From Virgibacillus halotolerans (lineage in GTDB: Bacteria > Bacillota > Bacilli > Bacillales > Amphibacillaceae), in assembly GCF_016908515.1 (NCBI RefSeq), contig NZ_JAFBEA010000012.1:80674-144673 (forward strand): a stretch of 64,000 nucleotides of DNA, read 5' to 3'. Of this stretch, positions 10,409 through 18,556 are shown piece after piece. The notes beneath the pieces were generated by a model, which ran no database searches, was not told the origin of the DNA, and saw only the letters and a program-made list of their open reading frames with translations. Every line of letters starts with the position of its first letter. Position 1 is the stretch's first letter. The position numbers and the translations under genes are program-made.

Positions 10409-11026
10409 CTTTGTTGCTTTTAAATTCTCGCAGTTGATAGAAATTGCGTCATAACATACCACCGCTACAGAAATACATTACGCTTTCCGCGGGCTCGCGA
10501 TGAGCCTCCTCACTCGCAAAGAACGCTCGCTGTGGGGTCTCATCGTCTTCGCTTTCCCGCAGGAGTCTGCATGTATTTCTTCCGCTAGTATTATGCAATG
10601 GTATATTATTTATCAATTGCCTTATAAAGAAAACTTGGTTCAGATGGTCCGCAAGAGTCTTAGTTGCACTTACGACGCAAAGATAAAATACTGTTGACCC
10701 TATTTTGATCGTTGATTGGAGCGTAGGGCGGTCGACTCCAGCGGAAAAAGCAACAAGTCTTTATGGTGGGACGAGTTAGCGCAGTCCCAGCTGAAAATCC
10801 CGCAGGAAGCGGGCGATGAGGGCCGACTAAAACCGTCCTTTGCGAACAACGTCGGCATCCCCCTTGCCGGGGCAAGGAAGTTGAAGCGTTGCCCGCGGAA
10901 AGCGACTGCCCGGAGCAGAAATCAACCTGATCTTACGTCGCATTTAATAGACTTTGTGTCAAAAACAGCAAAGTTTTTCGGTGGGGCGAACCCACGGTGC
11001 AGTTCCAACCTTTGTGAAAAGAGCTA
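10409..11026. repeat. Intergenic repeat family 1, copy A (long form)
   Basis: A non-coding block filling most of the gap between addB and the signal peptidase gene. A core at 10469-10580 is closed by perfect 10-bp arms (10469-10478 and 10571-10580) and holds GC-rich hairpin segments. A second module (about 10716-10915) contains a GGGAC/GTCCC hairpin and a CTTGCC/GGCAAG hairpin at about 10863-10876. A tail at about 10975-11026 (GGTGGGGCGAACCCACGG) recurs at 56928-56973. The same modules are seen near 26.4, 27.3, 32.5, 56.7 and 63.8 kb in this window. No convincing coding content. Confidence 0.85.
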
Positions 11027-11031
11027 AAAAT

Positions 11032-11065
11032 AAAGCCTTTATCTATTTTACCAGATAAAAGCTTT
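11032..11065 (-). terminator. Hairpin, probable terminator downstream of sip gene
   Basis: AAAGCCTTTATCT (11032-11044) pairs with AGATAAAAGCTTT (11053-11065) with one mismatch, with T-rich sequence after it on the minus strand. It is about 130 bases beyond the sip stop codon, past a family 2 repeat copy. Confidence 0.45.
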
Positions 11066-11160
11066 GTTGGCAGATAGGAAAGTTTTAAACTTTCCTCCTA
11101 CATAAGTCCAGGCTAAGGCTTTCGCCATTAAGGCTCGGGGATAAGCCAAGTTTTCTAATT
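11065..11160 (-). repeat. Intergenic repeat family 2, copy a
   Basis: On the minus strand this reads TTAGAAAACTTGGCTTATC..., then a GCGAAAGCCTTAG segment, a 10-bp arm hairpin (AGGAAAGTTT/AAACTTTCCT, 11076-11096) and ends in TGCCAACA. It aligns along its length with 12550-12642 on the plus strand, so copies a and b flank the sip-yhjE pair as inverted repeats. Confidence 0.7.
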
Positions 11161-11192
11161 TGTAGTATACATTTTTAGGCGATTTTCTTATA

Positions 11193-11744
11193 TTATTCAC
11201 CAAAACTAAAGGTTGCATGGGAGAGCGGCCAGTACCTGATTCCGACCTTGCCAACAATTTGTTCTATTGATATAAAGCCAATGGATCTGCTGTCCAAACT
11301 GTCTTCGCGATTATCGCCCATCACAAATAGCTGTCCTTCAGGTACCTTCGTCTCTCCTGTCTTTTCTTCTAAATCAAAATCCGTGGTATGTGGCATAGTA
11401 TGACTTGCTTTGACAAAAGCATGTAAAAAAGGCTCTTCTACATGTTCTCCATTAACGTAAAGCACATCATTTTTATATGCAATCCGATCTCCCGGCAGGC
11501 CAATAACCCGTTTAACATAATCTTCCTGTTTATTCGCATGAAATACAATAACATCGAATTGATCTACATCTTTTAAACTGTAAATCACCTTATTCACCAT
11601 TAATAAATCCCGATCCTCTAACGTCGGTTCCATCGACTCCCCGTCAACGACATAACTGGCAAACACAAAGGAACGACATAAGTAAGCAATTCCAATTGCG
11701 AACAGGATAACGATTATTACTCTAAAATATTTTGTTTTCATCAT
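11193..11744 (-). CDS. Type I signal peptidase (SipS/SipT/SipV family)
   Basis: A 183-residue membrane-anchored signal peptidase that removes signal peptides from exported proteins. One N-terminal membrane segment covers about residues 8-28. Catalytic Ser37 lies in GESMEPTL and the general base Lys78 in YVKRVIGLPGD. The conserved box E is GDNREDSLDSR. The gene sits between addB and the TVP38-type gene, the position of sipV in B. subtilis. ATG at 11744 is doubled, with GGAGG upstream. Copies of the family 2 repeat flank this gene and yhjE. Confidence 0.93.
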   Translation of the reverse strand: MMKTKYFRVIIVILFAIGIAYLCRSFVFASYVVDGESMEPTLEDRDLLMVNKVIYSLKDVDQFDVIVFHANKQEDYVKRVIGLPGDRIAYKNDVLYVNGEHVEEPFLHAFVKASHTMPHTTDFDLEEKTGETKVPEGQLFVMGDNREDSLDSRSIGFISIEQIVGKVGIRYWPLSHATFSFGE

Positions 11745-11797
11745 GTTTTATCCTCCAGGGTTTTCCTCTACTTTTTAATACCCTGTTTCCCGCATTT

Positions 11798-12451
11798 TTA
11801 ATCCTTTTTAAAACTGGAACTATCATTCAGAATTGCTTTCTTTTGTAACCTTTTTTCCACGTACTTTCCTGTTAACCAAAATAAAACAATACCTACACCT
11901 ACCATAATTGTCTTAACTGGATTCTTTGCAAATTCAAAAACACTGGATCCAATGTATGCGATGGAAAAAATCATAACTGATTTACCTAATATGACTGCCA
12001 AAATAAATTGCTGTGTGCTGACTTTGGAAAGTCCAGCTACAACATTAATGACAGCCGATGGTGAAAATGGAAAACAGATCAACAGAAATAATGGGCCAAA
12101 TCCGTGCCGCTCCAGCCAAGCGGTTACTTTTTTCACCTGTTTATTCTTCCGTACCGCCTTGAACAGCCGCTTATCGCCAAGTTTTCGGATAATGAGAAAA
12201 ACGAGTATCGACCCTACGGAAGCACCAATCCAGGAATATAAGAAACCAAGAAATAGGCCATAGGCAGCGGCGTTCGCAAAGACGAAGACAACCAATGGTA
12301 AAAATGGCAACAAAGATTCAATTAACGGTAAAAGAATACCTGGTAATGGTCCAAGACTTTCATATTTGTCCAGTAGTTCAAAAATGAAATCATCAAAGTT
12401 TCCCTCTTCAAGCATGATTTTCCAGTCAGATAAGATCGAGTATAGGTGCAT
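11798..12451 (-). CDS. yhjE: TVP38/TMEM64 (DedA-like, VTT domain) membrane protein
   Basis: A 217-residue polytopic membrane protein. The middle part, with FLIIRKLGDKRLFK and the later LLICFPFSPSAVINVVAGLS, is the VTT/SNARE-associated domain signature: a charged cytosolic loop followed by a re-entrant glycine/proline segment. Relatives are linked to lipid scrambling or ion/lipid homeostasis, and the bacterial role is not settled. It is co-directional with and 53 bases upstream of the signal peptidase gene, as yhjE is upstream of sipV in B. subtilis. RBS GAGGAG precedes the ATG at 12451. Confidence 0.85.
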   Translation of the reverse strand: MHLYSILSDWKIMLEEGNFDDFIFELLDKYESLGPLPGILLPLIESLLPFLPLVVFVFANAAAYGLFLGFLYSWIGASVGSILVFLIIRKLGDKRLFKAVRKNKQVKKVTAWLERHGFGPLFLLICFPFSPSAVINVVAGLSKVSTQQFILAVILGKSVMIFSIAYIGSSVFEFAKNPVKTIMVGVGIVLFWLTGKYVEKRLQKKAILNDSSSFKKD

Positions 12452-12549
12452 GTAATTCTAATCTCCTCATTCACATATCAATAGATGTCTACATTATACT
12501 ATTTAGTTTAACTAATTTCAGATAAATGTAAACACATACTATTGATTTC

Positions 12550-12642
12550 ATTAGAAAACTTGGCATTCGCCCAGCCTTTAGGCGAATGCGCTAGTTCCGC
12601 TTATGCAGTAAGAAGGTAGTTATACTTTCTTAACTGCCAACA
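12550..12642 (+). repeat. Intergenic repeat family 2, copy b
   Basis: TTAGAAAACTTGGCATTC... followed by a stem (GCATTCGCC at 12564-12572 with GGCGAATGC) and a second imperfect stem (GCAGTAAGAA/TTCTTAACTGC), ending in TGCCAACA. It aligns with the minus strand of 11065-11160. It lies between the divergent starts of yhjE and the YhjD-like gene. Confidence 0.65.
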
Positions 12643-12752
12643 AAAAGTAGCCACATCTTTTCATTTTTTTGTTTTTTAGTGTATCTTTTGTTTCATTTAT
12701 CATATAATACAATAGTAGAACAAATGTTCCTAAACCGAAGGGAGAGATTATC

Positions 12753-13154
12753 ATGCATTATTTAACAGATGAGGAACTGCGTCCCGCCACCCGCTTACTG
12801 TTTCTTACCATGGCAATAATCGTGATCAAACAGGATATAAAATACAATCAAAATGGAGCTTCTAAAATGAAAGAAACATACACAACACTGCTAGAGAAAA
12901 TGGTTATAGAAGCTACGAATGAACGCAGACAATTGCTAATAGAAATGAAAAACAAGCAGATTAAGGTTGTTACATTAAATAAAAATGATTCTTTTTCATC
13001 CTTTCTGTTCACTTGCCAAGGGCGAGAAGAAAAACGAAACTATTTCAACCCTGCAATTCGTAAAAAGGTAGAAGCTATCATGCTCGATCTGATGAATAAG
13101 GCTTTAAATTCTATTCTGAATCTGGATCCTTCCGAAACTGCTGCAAAAACTTAA
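12753..13154 (+). CDS. YhjD-like protein of unknown function
   Basis: A 133-residue soluble, charged protein with no catalytic motif that I recognise. It is divergent from yhjE, which is the place of yhjD in B. subtilis, and I link it to YhjD mainly by position. The middle (about residues 39-75) looks helical, with alternating charged and hydrophobic residues. RBS GAAGGGAGAG lies about seven bases before the ATG. The 3' end overlaps the convergent comK gene by 44 bases, so the two transcripts would be antisense there. Confidence 0.7.
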   Translation: MHYLTDEELRPATRLLFLTMAIIVIKQDIKYNQNGASKMKETYTTLLEKMVIEATNERRQLLIEMKNKQIKVVTLNKNDSFSSFLFTCQGREEKRNYFNPAIRKKVEAIMLDLMNKALNSILNLDPSETAAKT

Positions 13155-13617
13155 TCCGATCATCTAGTAAATAGCGAAATTGTGCCGTTCGATTAACCTG
13201 ATTCAACAAAGACCCATAAGAAGCCTCAATCATAATACGTTTGCCATTTTTAAAAATAATCTCCGTTAATTTACCCGCTGCTTGTTGCAAATCATTAATA
13301 TGGGTATGAGCAAGCCAAGAACAATTCGGATTTGTAGGCGAATAGGTAGGGAAAAAGTACATCCCACTTAAAGGATCGATGGAAATTGGCGCTTTATGTG
13401 TGATTCCGCAAACATTGCGCGTTCCTTCCTGTCTGCCCTTGAGACTTGCTCCGAAGAACTTACAGGCATCATCAATCACCTTACTTGGGGATTGATGGAT
13501 GGTGTATTCCGCCTCCTTTTCCAATACCGTGGTTATATTCTTTTTTCCTTTATGGGATATAATTGCTAAGGTCAATGGGGTAATTTCATAGGATGGTTTA
13601 TAAAGGTTTCTTTGCAT
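13111..13617 (-). CDS. comK: Competence transcription factor ComK
   Basis: A 168-residue ComK family protein, the DNA-binding master regulator of natural competence in Bacillus. Recognisable family segments are SLKGRQEGTRNVCGITHKAPISI (split here as SLKGRQEGTR and GITHKAPI), FFPTYSPTNPNCSWLAH and the C-terminal RTAQFRYLLDD. It is shorter than the 192 residues of B. subtilis ComK, mainly at the C-terminus. RBS GAGAGGAAG lies upstream of the ATG at 13617. The upstream region is AT-rich, with one imperfect A4-N5-T4 box near 13697 but no clear pair, so autoregulation through K-boxes is not shown. Confidence 0.92.
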   Translation of the reverse strand: MQRNLYKPSYEITPLTLAIISHKGKKNITTVLEKEAEYTIHQSPSKVIDDACKFFGASLKGRQEGTRNVCGITHKAPISIDPLSGMYFFPTYSPTNPNCSWLAHTHINDLQQAAGKLTEIIFKNGKRIMIEASYGSLLNQVNRTAQFRYLLDDRIKFLQQFRKDPDSE

Positions 13618-13860
13618 TTCACTTTCTTCCTCTCATAAAATGAAAAGCATGTGGCTATCTACTAATTTAGCAAATTTAAAACCAAAAAGAAACATAAAAA
13701 CTCTATTTCATTGAAAAATCTGCAATATCTTTATTTTTAGATAGACATCCGACATTTTTTGACAAAATTTAATAGATTAGAGCTGTTTTTCCATTATTTA
13801 TTCGCACCTTTTTTAAATTAATCTACGTTCTCAAAGCATATTTCATACATGTCAAAAAGA

Positions 13861-13893
13861 TGCCTTAGCGATTAAACGTTAAGGCACCTTTTT
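13861..13893 (-). terminator. Bidirectional terminator next to lcfB
   Basis: TGCCTTAGCG (13861-13870) pairs with CGTTAAGGCA (13877-13886) with one wobble. T-runs are present on both sides (CTTTTTTC on plus, TCTTTTTG on minus). It ends lcfB, whose stop is at 13903. Confidence 0.8.
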
Positions 13894-13902
13894 TCTCATG
13901 AT

Positions 13903-15441
13903 TTATACTAATTGTTCCCGCAAATTTTTACGCAATATTTTACCGGTTGTATTTTTTGGTAATTCATCTAAAAATGTAATCGATACAGGAATTTTATACT
14001 TGGCTAAATGTTCCTTGCAATATTCCATCAGGTGCGCTGTTGTAATTGCTGTATCATTCGTTACTACAAAACATATGACTGCCTCGCCCGTTTCGGGATG
14101 TGGTGTTCCGACAACAGCTACTTCCGAAACATTTGGATGGGAATAGAGCACCTCTTCTACTTCTCTTGGATACACATTATAGCCGCCTACAAGAATCATA
14201 TCTTTTTTGCGATCCACGATATAGAAATAGCCTTCATCATCCATTCGCGCCATATCACCTGTATGCAACCAACCTGCTTTTAATGCTACAGCAGTCTCCT
14301 CCGGCATTTTATAGTACCCTTGCATCACATTCGGTCCACGCACAACCAACTCTCCTACTTCGCCAGCCCCTACTTCTTCCCCAAGCTCGTTCACCACTTT
14401 ATTCTCCACATGAACAATATTTGTCCCAATAGATCCAGGCTTCCGAGGCTTATCCAATGGATTAAAACATGTAACAGGAGACGCCTCTGATAAACCATAC
14501 CCTTCCGATATTTGTACACTAAATGTTTTCTCAAAGTCTTTTAATAATGCTACAGGCATAGATGATCCGCCCGAAATACACATTCTAATTCCAGCAAACC
14601 TATCTTCTTTTTCTTGTGCACTTTGCAATAAATAATTATACATGGTTGGTACACCTGCAAAAACAGTAGCTTGATAGTCTTTTGCAATTCGAAAAACTTC
14701 CTGCGGTGAAAATTTCGGCATAATTAGGATCGTTCCACCGTTCATTAATGGAGCATTTAACGATACAGTCAGGCAAAACACGTGAAACATCGGTAATGCA
14801 GCAATGACACGATCTTCCCCATTGATCGTTAAATAATCAGCAACATCCTTTGCATTGGAATACAAATTTTGATGAGATAACATAGCACCCTTTGGTTTAC
14901 CTGTTGTCCCTGATGTGTATAAAATAATCGCTAGATCTGTTTCAGCAAGCCTGGGCGCCTTAAATTCAGCACTTCCCTCCCGATTCATCATTGTAAACGA
15001 TTTCATTTTTGCCGTAATGGAAGGATAATCACCTGGCTCAACCACAGCTCCTGTTTCACAGCTAATGTAGTGACGAACACTGGGCAGCTGATCTACTATT
15101 GCAGCAAATTTCTCCATGAATATATCCATTGTGATAACACTTTTAACGTCCCCATTTTTTAAAATATAGGTCATTTCATGTGCCGTGTACAATGGATTTA
15201 CTGGGACAACAACTGCCCCCAATCGAAGTGCACCATACATACCAACTACATAATATGGACTGTTCCCAACCACTAAAGCAATATGATCCCCTTTCTTCAT
15301 TCCGAGTTGCTGCAAGCTTGATGCAAACTTTTGGACTGCACCTTCCAGTTCCATATAACTCGTTTCTTTATCCTGAAAAACGAATGCTGTCTTGGTCGGA
15401 TGCTTTCTTGCAGTAATCGATAATTGATCACTTAAATTCAT
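13903..15441 (-). CDS. lcfB: Long-chain fatty acid-CoA ligase
   Basis: A 512-residue AMP-forming acyl-CoA synthetase that activates fatty acids for beta-oxidation. The ATP/AMP signature ILYTSGTTGKPKGAML is near residues 170-185. YGLSEASPV lies near 310 and WLHTGDMARMDDEGYF near 395. The C-terminal catalytic lysine is in PKNTTGKILR. The start is set at ATG 15441 by GGAGGTAATAAT; the frame stays open to 15483, but that stretch is the promoter and FadR operator. Length matches B. subtilis LcfB (YhfL), which also lies between comK and lplJ. A FadR-type palindrome at 15465-15482 indicates derepression by long-chain acyl-CoA. Confidence 0.93.
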   Translation of the reverse strand: MNLSDQLSITARKHPTKTAFVFQDKETSYMELEGAVQKFASSLQQLGMKKGDHIALVVGNSPYYVVGMYGALRLGAVVVPVNPLYTAHEMTYILKNGDVKSVITMDIFMEKFAAIVDQLPSVRHYISCETGAVVEPGDYPSITAKMKSFTMMNREGSAEFKAPRLAETDLAIILYTSGTTGKPKGAMLSHQNLYSNAKDVADYLTINGEDRVIAALPMFHVFCLTVSLNAPLMNGGTILIMPKFSPQEVFRIAKDYQATVFAGVPTMYNYLLQSAQEKEDRFAGIRMCISGGSSMPVALLKDFEKTFSVQISEGYGLSEASPVTCFNPLDKPRKPGSIGTNIVHVENKVVNELGEEVGAGEVGELVVRGPNVMQGYYKMPEETAVALKAGWLHTGDMARMDDEGYFYIVDRKKDMILVGGYNVYPREVEEVLYSHPNVSEVAVVGTPHPETGEAVICFVVTNDTAITTAHLMEYCKEHLAKYKIPVSITFLDELPKNTTGKILRKNLREQLV

Positions 15442-15464
15442 ATTATTACCTCCTCTTAGCCAAA

Positions 15465-15482
15465 TGAATGAATGGTCATTCA
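15465..15482 (-). promoter_or_regulatory. FadR-type operator of lcfB
   Basis: TGAATGAATGGTCATTCA is a palindrome with perfect 7-base arms. From memory it matches the B. subtilis FadR consensus TGAATGAMTARTCATTCA at all but one position, and lcfB is a known FadR target there. It lies 24-41 bases upstream of the lcfB start codon, where repressor binding would block transcription. Confidence 0.85.
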
Positions 15483-15608
15483 CTAATCATTATAAAAATA
15501 CCAACTAATCTGCAAATTTATGTACCTCTTCAGTATAAAATAAAGTCCGTTTTTTTTCAAGGGAGAATCTTTTTACATTTCTCTCTGCTGCTGCTTTAAC
15601 ATCCTGAA

Positions 15609-16142
15609 TCAAACATCATTGGCTTTCAAAAGTCCATAGATATCCACATCTTCATATTGGCCCCACCTCAAGATATCCTGCTTTATTGTGCCTTCATACG
15701 ACATCCCTACTTTTTCCATTACTTTGCATGATGCCTTGTTCTTACTCATGATCGGCGCCCATATCCGATTTAAATTCAATTCGTTAAAACCAAAATCAAT
15801 GATTAATTGAGCAGCTTCTGTTGCATAACCTTTTCCCCAATACGGCCTTCCAATCCAATAAGCCAATTCGCCTTTATTATGTAATTTATCCACACGGATT
15901 GTCATGGTTCCAATCAATTCTTTTGTACTTTCCATCGTGACTGCAAACGGATAGGCACTCCCCGCTTCAATTAGTTTGGAATGCCCTTGAATCCATTCCT
16001 TGGCTGCTTCTAATGTATATGGATGAGGTAGGAAGGTAGTCTCTGCAAGCCCCCTCTCCCCTGCCAATTTTTGCGCTGTTGGCGCATCGCTTACTTTATA
16101 AGAACGTAAAATCAGTCGATCTGTTTGCAAAATTGAAAGCAT
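15609..16142 (-). CDS. GNAT family N-acetyltransferase (RimJ/RimL-like)
   Basis: A 177-residue acetyltransferase. The opening LQTDRLILR, the WIGRPYWGKGYATEA acetyl-CoA pyrophosphate loop and the NKASCKVMEKVGM segment are typical of RimJ/RimL/YdaF-type GNAT proteins. These acetylate protein N-termini or small amines; the substrate here is unknown. ATG 16142 is chosen because AGAGGTG lies six bases upstream. A GTG three codons earlier is part of that Shine-Dalgarno sequence. The gene stands alone between lcfB and lplJ, with a terminator upstream at 16214-16251. Confidence 0.85.
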   Translation of the reverse strand: MLSILQTDRLILRSYKVSDAPTAQKLAGERGLAETTFLPHPYTLEAAKEWIQGHSKLIEAGSAYPFAVTMESTKELIGTMTIRVDKLHNKGELAYWIGRPYWGKGYATEAAQLIIDFGFNELNLNRIWAPIMSKNKASCKVMEKVGMSYEGTIKQDILRWGQYEDVDIYGLLKANDV

Positions 16143-16213
16143 AATAATCACCTCTTTTCTGATGTTTTAACACGAAATATCCCAATCTATACGAAATGGT
16201 CTAGTATAACAAA

Positions 16214-16251
16214 AGCCCGATTTCACAACATTTATACTGAGAAATCGGGCT
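16214..16251 (-). terminator. Terminator of lplJ
   Basis: AGCCCGATTTC (16214-16224) pairs perfectly with GAAATCGGGCT (16241-16251), followed on the minus strand by TTTTG. It is 16 bases past the lplJ stop codon. Confidence 0.85.
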
Positions 16252-16266
16252 GTTCTATTTATGAAC

Positions 16267-17262
16267 TTAATAAAGCAAACCAACGAAATCTTCTTTAGAA
16301 ATTTTCCCTAAATAATGCGGAACATCTATATCTGCCAAAGCATCTTCAATTGCTTTACGTTCATGGCGGATGCCTGTCAATTTATCCTCGATCACCTTTA
16401 CTTCACCAACACCGAAGAAGTCACCAAAGATTGTACAGTTTTCAATGATTCCCTTTTTCACATCTAAACGGACATCCACAAGTCCGCCCGGGAATTTATG
16501 TGATTCTTTAAAGTTAAAGGACGGTGATTTTCCATAATTCCAATCCCAATTTTGATAACGCGCTTTGGAGATCTTGTGGACATTTTCCCAGTCAGCTTCC
16601 GTTAATTCATATTCAGGAACATCTTTTACATCGTCCACTTCGAAAACATACTTTAAGATAAGTTCTTTAAATTCATCTACCGTTATTTTTTCTTCCAGGA
16701 ATTCGGAAATATTTGCTACACGGCTGCGGATCGATTTGATCCCTTTTGACTCAATTTTTTCTTTCTTCACATTTAATGCGGATACCACATTTTCAATTTC
16801 CGAGTCCAGCATTAATGTACCATGACTAAACATCCGACCTCTTGTGGAGAACATCGCATTACCGGAAATTTTACGTCCTTTTACCGCCAGGTCGTTTCTT
16901 CCTTCTAATGCGGCTGGTACACCAATTTTATTCAGTGCCTCCACCATTGGTTGGGTGAACTTTTGGAAATCCTGGAAGCTGTCTCCATCATCTTTCGTAA
17001 TAAAGCTGAAGTTTAAATTTCCCTCATCATGATAGACTGCTCCTCCGCCAGATAGACGACGAACCACTTTAATTCCATTTCCATCCACATAATCCGTGTT
17101 TATTTCTTCAATTGTATTTTGGTTTCTGCCAATAATAATGGATGGTTTATTAACATAAAATAATAAATATGTATCTTTTTCCCCAAAATTATTTAATATA
17201 TATTCTTCAAGTGCTAAATTAATCGTTGGATCTGTTATGCCTTTATTATCGATAAATTTCAT
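16267..17262 (-). CDS. lplJ: Lipoate-protein ligase
   Basis: A 331-residue LplA-type ligase that attaches lipoate, through lipoyl-AMP, to E2 and GcvH subunits. The lipoate-binding loop RRLSGGGAVYHDE is at residues 68-80 and the catalytic lysine is probably Lys131 in GRKISGNA. The C-terminal accessory domain (about 245-331) is present, so this is the large form like B. subtilis LplJ (YhfJ), which also neighbours yhfI. RBS GGGAGG precedes ATG 17262. Its terminator lies just downstream. Confidence 0.93.
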   Translation of the reverse strand: MKFIDNKGITDPTINLALEEYILNNFGEKDTYLLFYVNKPSIIIGRNQNTIEEINTDYVDGNGIKVVRRLSGGGAVYHDEGNLNFSFITKDDGDSFQDFQKFTQPMVEALNKIGVPAALEGRNDLAVKGRKISGNAMFSTRGRMFSHGTLMLDSEIENVVSALNVKKEKIESKGIKSIRSRVANISEFLEEKITVDEFKELILKYVFEVDDVKDVPEYELTEADWENVHKISKARYQNWDWNYGKSPSFNFKESHKFPGGLVDVRLDVKKGIIENCTIFGDFFGVGEVKVIEDKLTGIRHERKAIEDALADIDVPHYLGKISKEDFVGLLY

Positions 17263-17340
17263 CTAAAAGAACCTCCCATTGATATTCCTCAGTATACTGC
17301 TTAGTTTAATCTATATAACCATTCCAATCAAAACATATAC

Positions 17341-18075
17341 TCATGCGAATCGACAAATTAACCCTTCTTCCGCCAGTTGTATCGATCCGTTAAATTCACA
17401 TCCTGCTTCCTTTATTAGTTGTTGATGATCCCCATATTGCGGTAAATGGCTGAGCATTAATTGAGCAACATTTGCCTTAGCTGCAATTCGGCCACCTTCT
17501 TTACTTGTCATATGTCCTGCTCCCGCTCCGTCCTGTTCCGCATAAAAATTACAATCGGTAATCAGCAGGTCAGCATCTTTAGCGAAATCAATCCATGCTG
17601 CTTGATAACTGGTGTCAGCCGTATATACGATGACATGCTCCCCGTCCGTAATGCGCATACCATAACACGGAACCGGATGGACCGTTTTTAGAAATGTAAT
17701 GGTAAAGGGACCGACATCTAATGCTTTATTCGGATCATAGGCTATCCCTTTTGTGTAGTCATGGGTGAGACGATTAAACCCCGTTTCATCTTCGCTATGT
17801 CCATAAATCGGTAATACATCACTTACACCCATCGTATAATAGTTAACCAAACGGGCGTATTGTAAGACACCAATATCTGCTACATGATCATGGTGATAAT
17901 GAGACAGGAGGACTGCATCCAGATCGGTTACAGCTATATACTTTTGTAATTTAGACAATGCTCCACTTCCAACATCAATTAATAATGAAAAATTTCCTTT
18001 TTTTAATAAATAGGCGGAAGTTGCGCCATCCGCGGCAGGATAGCCTCCCCAGTATCCGATAACAGTTAATTCCAT
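17341..18075 (-). CDS. yhfI: MBL-fold metallohydrolase YhfI
   Basis: A 244-residue metallo-beta-lactamase-fold protein. The zinc motif HYHHDH is at residues 59-64. Further ligands are suggested by TVHPVPCYGMR and the Asp in VYTADTSY. A late TDCNF and an H in LSHLPQYG complete the RNase Z-like arrangement. The substrate is unknown. It is next to lplJ, as in B. subtilis, with a 78-base gap, so the two may be co-transcribed. RBS AGAGG precedes ATG 18075. It is divergent from yhfH. Confidence 0.85.
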   Translation of the reverse strand: MELTVIGYWGGYPAADGATSAYLLKKGNFSLLIDVGSGALSKLQKYIAVTDLDAVLLSHYHHDHVADIGVLQYARLVNYYTMGVSDVLPIYGHSEDETGFNRLTHDYTKGIAYDPNKALDVGPFTITFLKTVHPVPCYGMRITDGEHVIVYTADTSYQAAWIDFAKDADLLITDCNFYAEQDGAGAGHMTSKEGGRIAAKANVAQLMLSHLPQYGDHQQLIKEAGCEFNGSIQLAEEGLICRFA

Positions 18076-18116
18076 TCATAAAACCTCTATTCCTAAAATT
18101 TTGTTGTAACACAGGG

Positions 18117-18146
18117 TTGACAGATAACATACTGTTATATTACAAT
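18117..18146 (+). promoter_or_regulatory. Sigma-A promoter of yhfH
   Basis: TTGACA (18117-18122), an 18-base spacer and TACAAT (18141-18146), 29 bases before the yhfH start codon. Confidence 0.65.
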
Positions 18147-18174
18147 GAACTTACCAACTTAAAGGAGGATACAC

Positions 18175-18306
18175 ATGAAAAACGTCGTTGAATTTTTTAG
18201 AAATTTACCAAAAAAGAGATGCCAGCAATGTGGCCAAGAGATGATGTTCGAGAAAGCCGATTGTTATGGAAACTTATGTGACGAATGTGATCATCCAGCA
18301 AGATAA
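18175..18306 (+). CDS. yhfH: YhfH-type small zinc-ribbon protein
   Basis: A 43-residue protein with a strong AAAGGAGG site eight bases before the ATG. It has two CxxC pairs, CQQCGQ near residue 16 and CDEC near residue 36, which would hold one zinc ion. The N-terminus MKNVVEFFRNLPKK matches my recollection of YhfH-family proteins, which sit beside yhfI in B. subtilis. The function is unknown. A good promoter upstream and a terminator at 18370-18405 make it a self-contained gene. Confidence 0.8.
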   Translation: MKNVVEFFRNLPKKRCQQCGQEMMFEKADCYGNLCDECDHPAR

Positions 18307-18369
18307 AACTTTAAATTACAATCTGAACCTATTACTACTGTACTACAACACTTTTAATCCATCTACTAA

Positions 18370-18405
18370 CAGCTACCCTTCAAGGATAGCTGTATTTTTT
18401 TATTT
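18370..18405 (+). terminator. Terminator of yhfH
   Basis: ACAGCTACCC pairs with GGATAGCTGT (one mismatch) across TTCAA, followed by ATTTTTTTATTTTT. Confidence 0.85.
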
Positions 18406-18556
18406 TTGAAAACAACACACTGGTCGTGCTAGTCATTGGCGAAGCATCTTATAGATATCAAAGGTAATCATCCATCCTTGAAAAAAGTATCATTCCATTT
18501 GTTTTTATATTATAATTATTTAGCGTACCGAAATACTTTTTTGGAGGGATTAACGG

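Noticed and set aside
10409..11026. Insertion sequence remnant encoding a transposase
   Set aside because: No transposase fragment is recognisable in any frame; the element appears non-coding.
10716..11027. Open frame of 103 codons in the addB-sip gap
   Set aside because: It lies wholly in repeat family 1. The matching segments in other copies do not keep the frame, so it is not a conserved gene.
13618..13860. ComK autoregulatory K-box pair upstream of comK
   Set aside because: Only one A4-N5-T4 box with a mismatch (near 13697) was seen and no second box at a suitable distance; AT-rich sequence makes such matches common.
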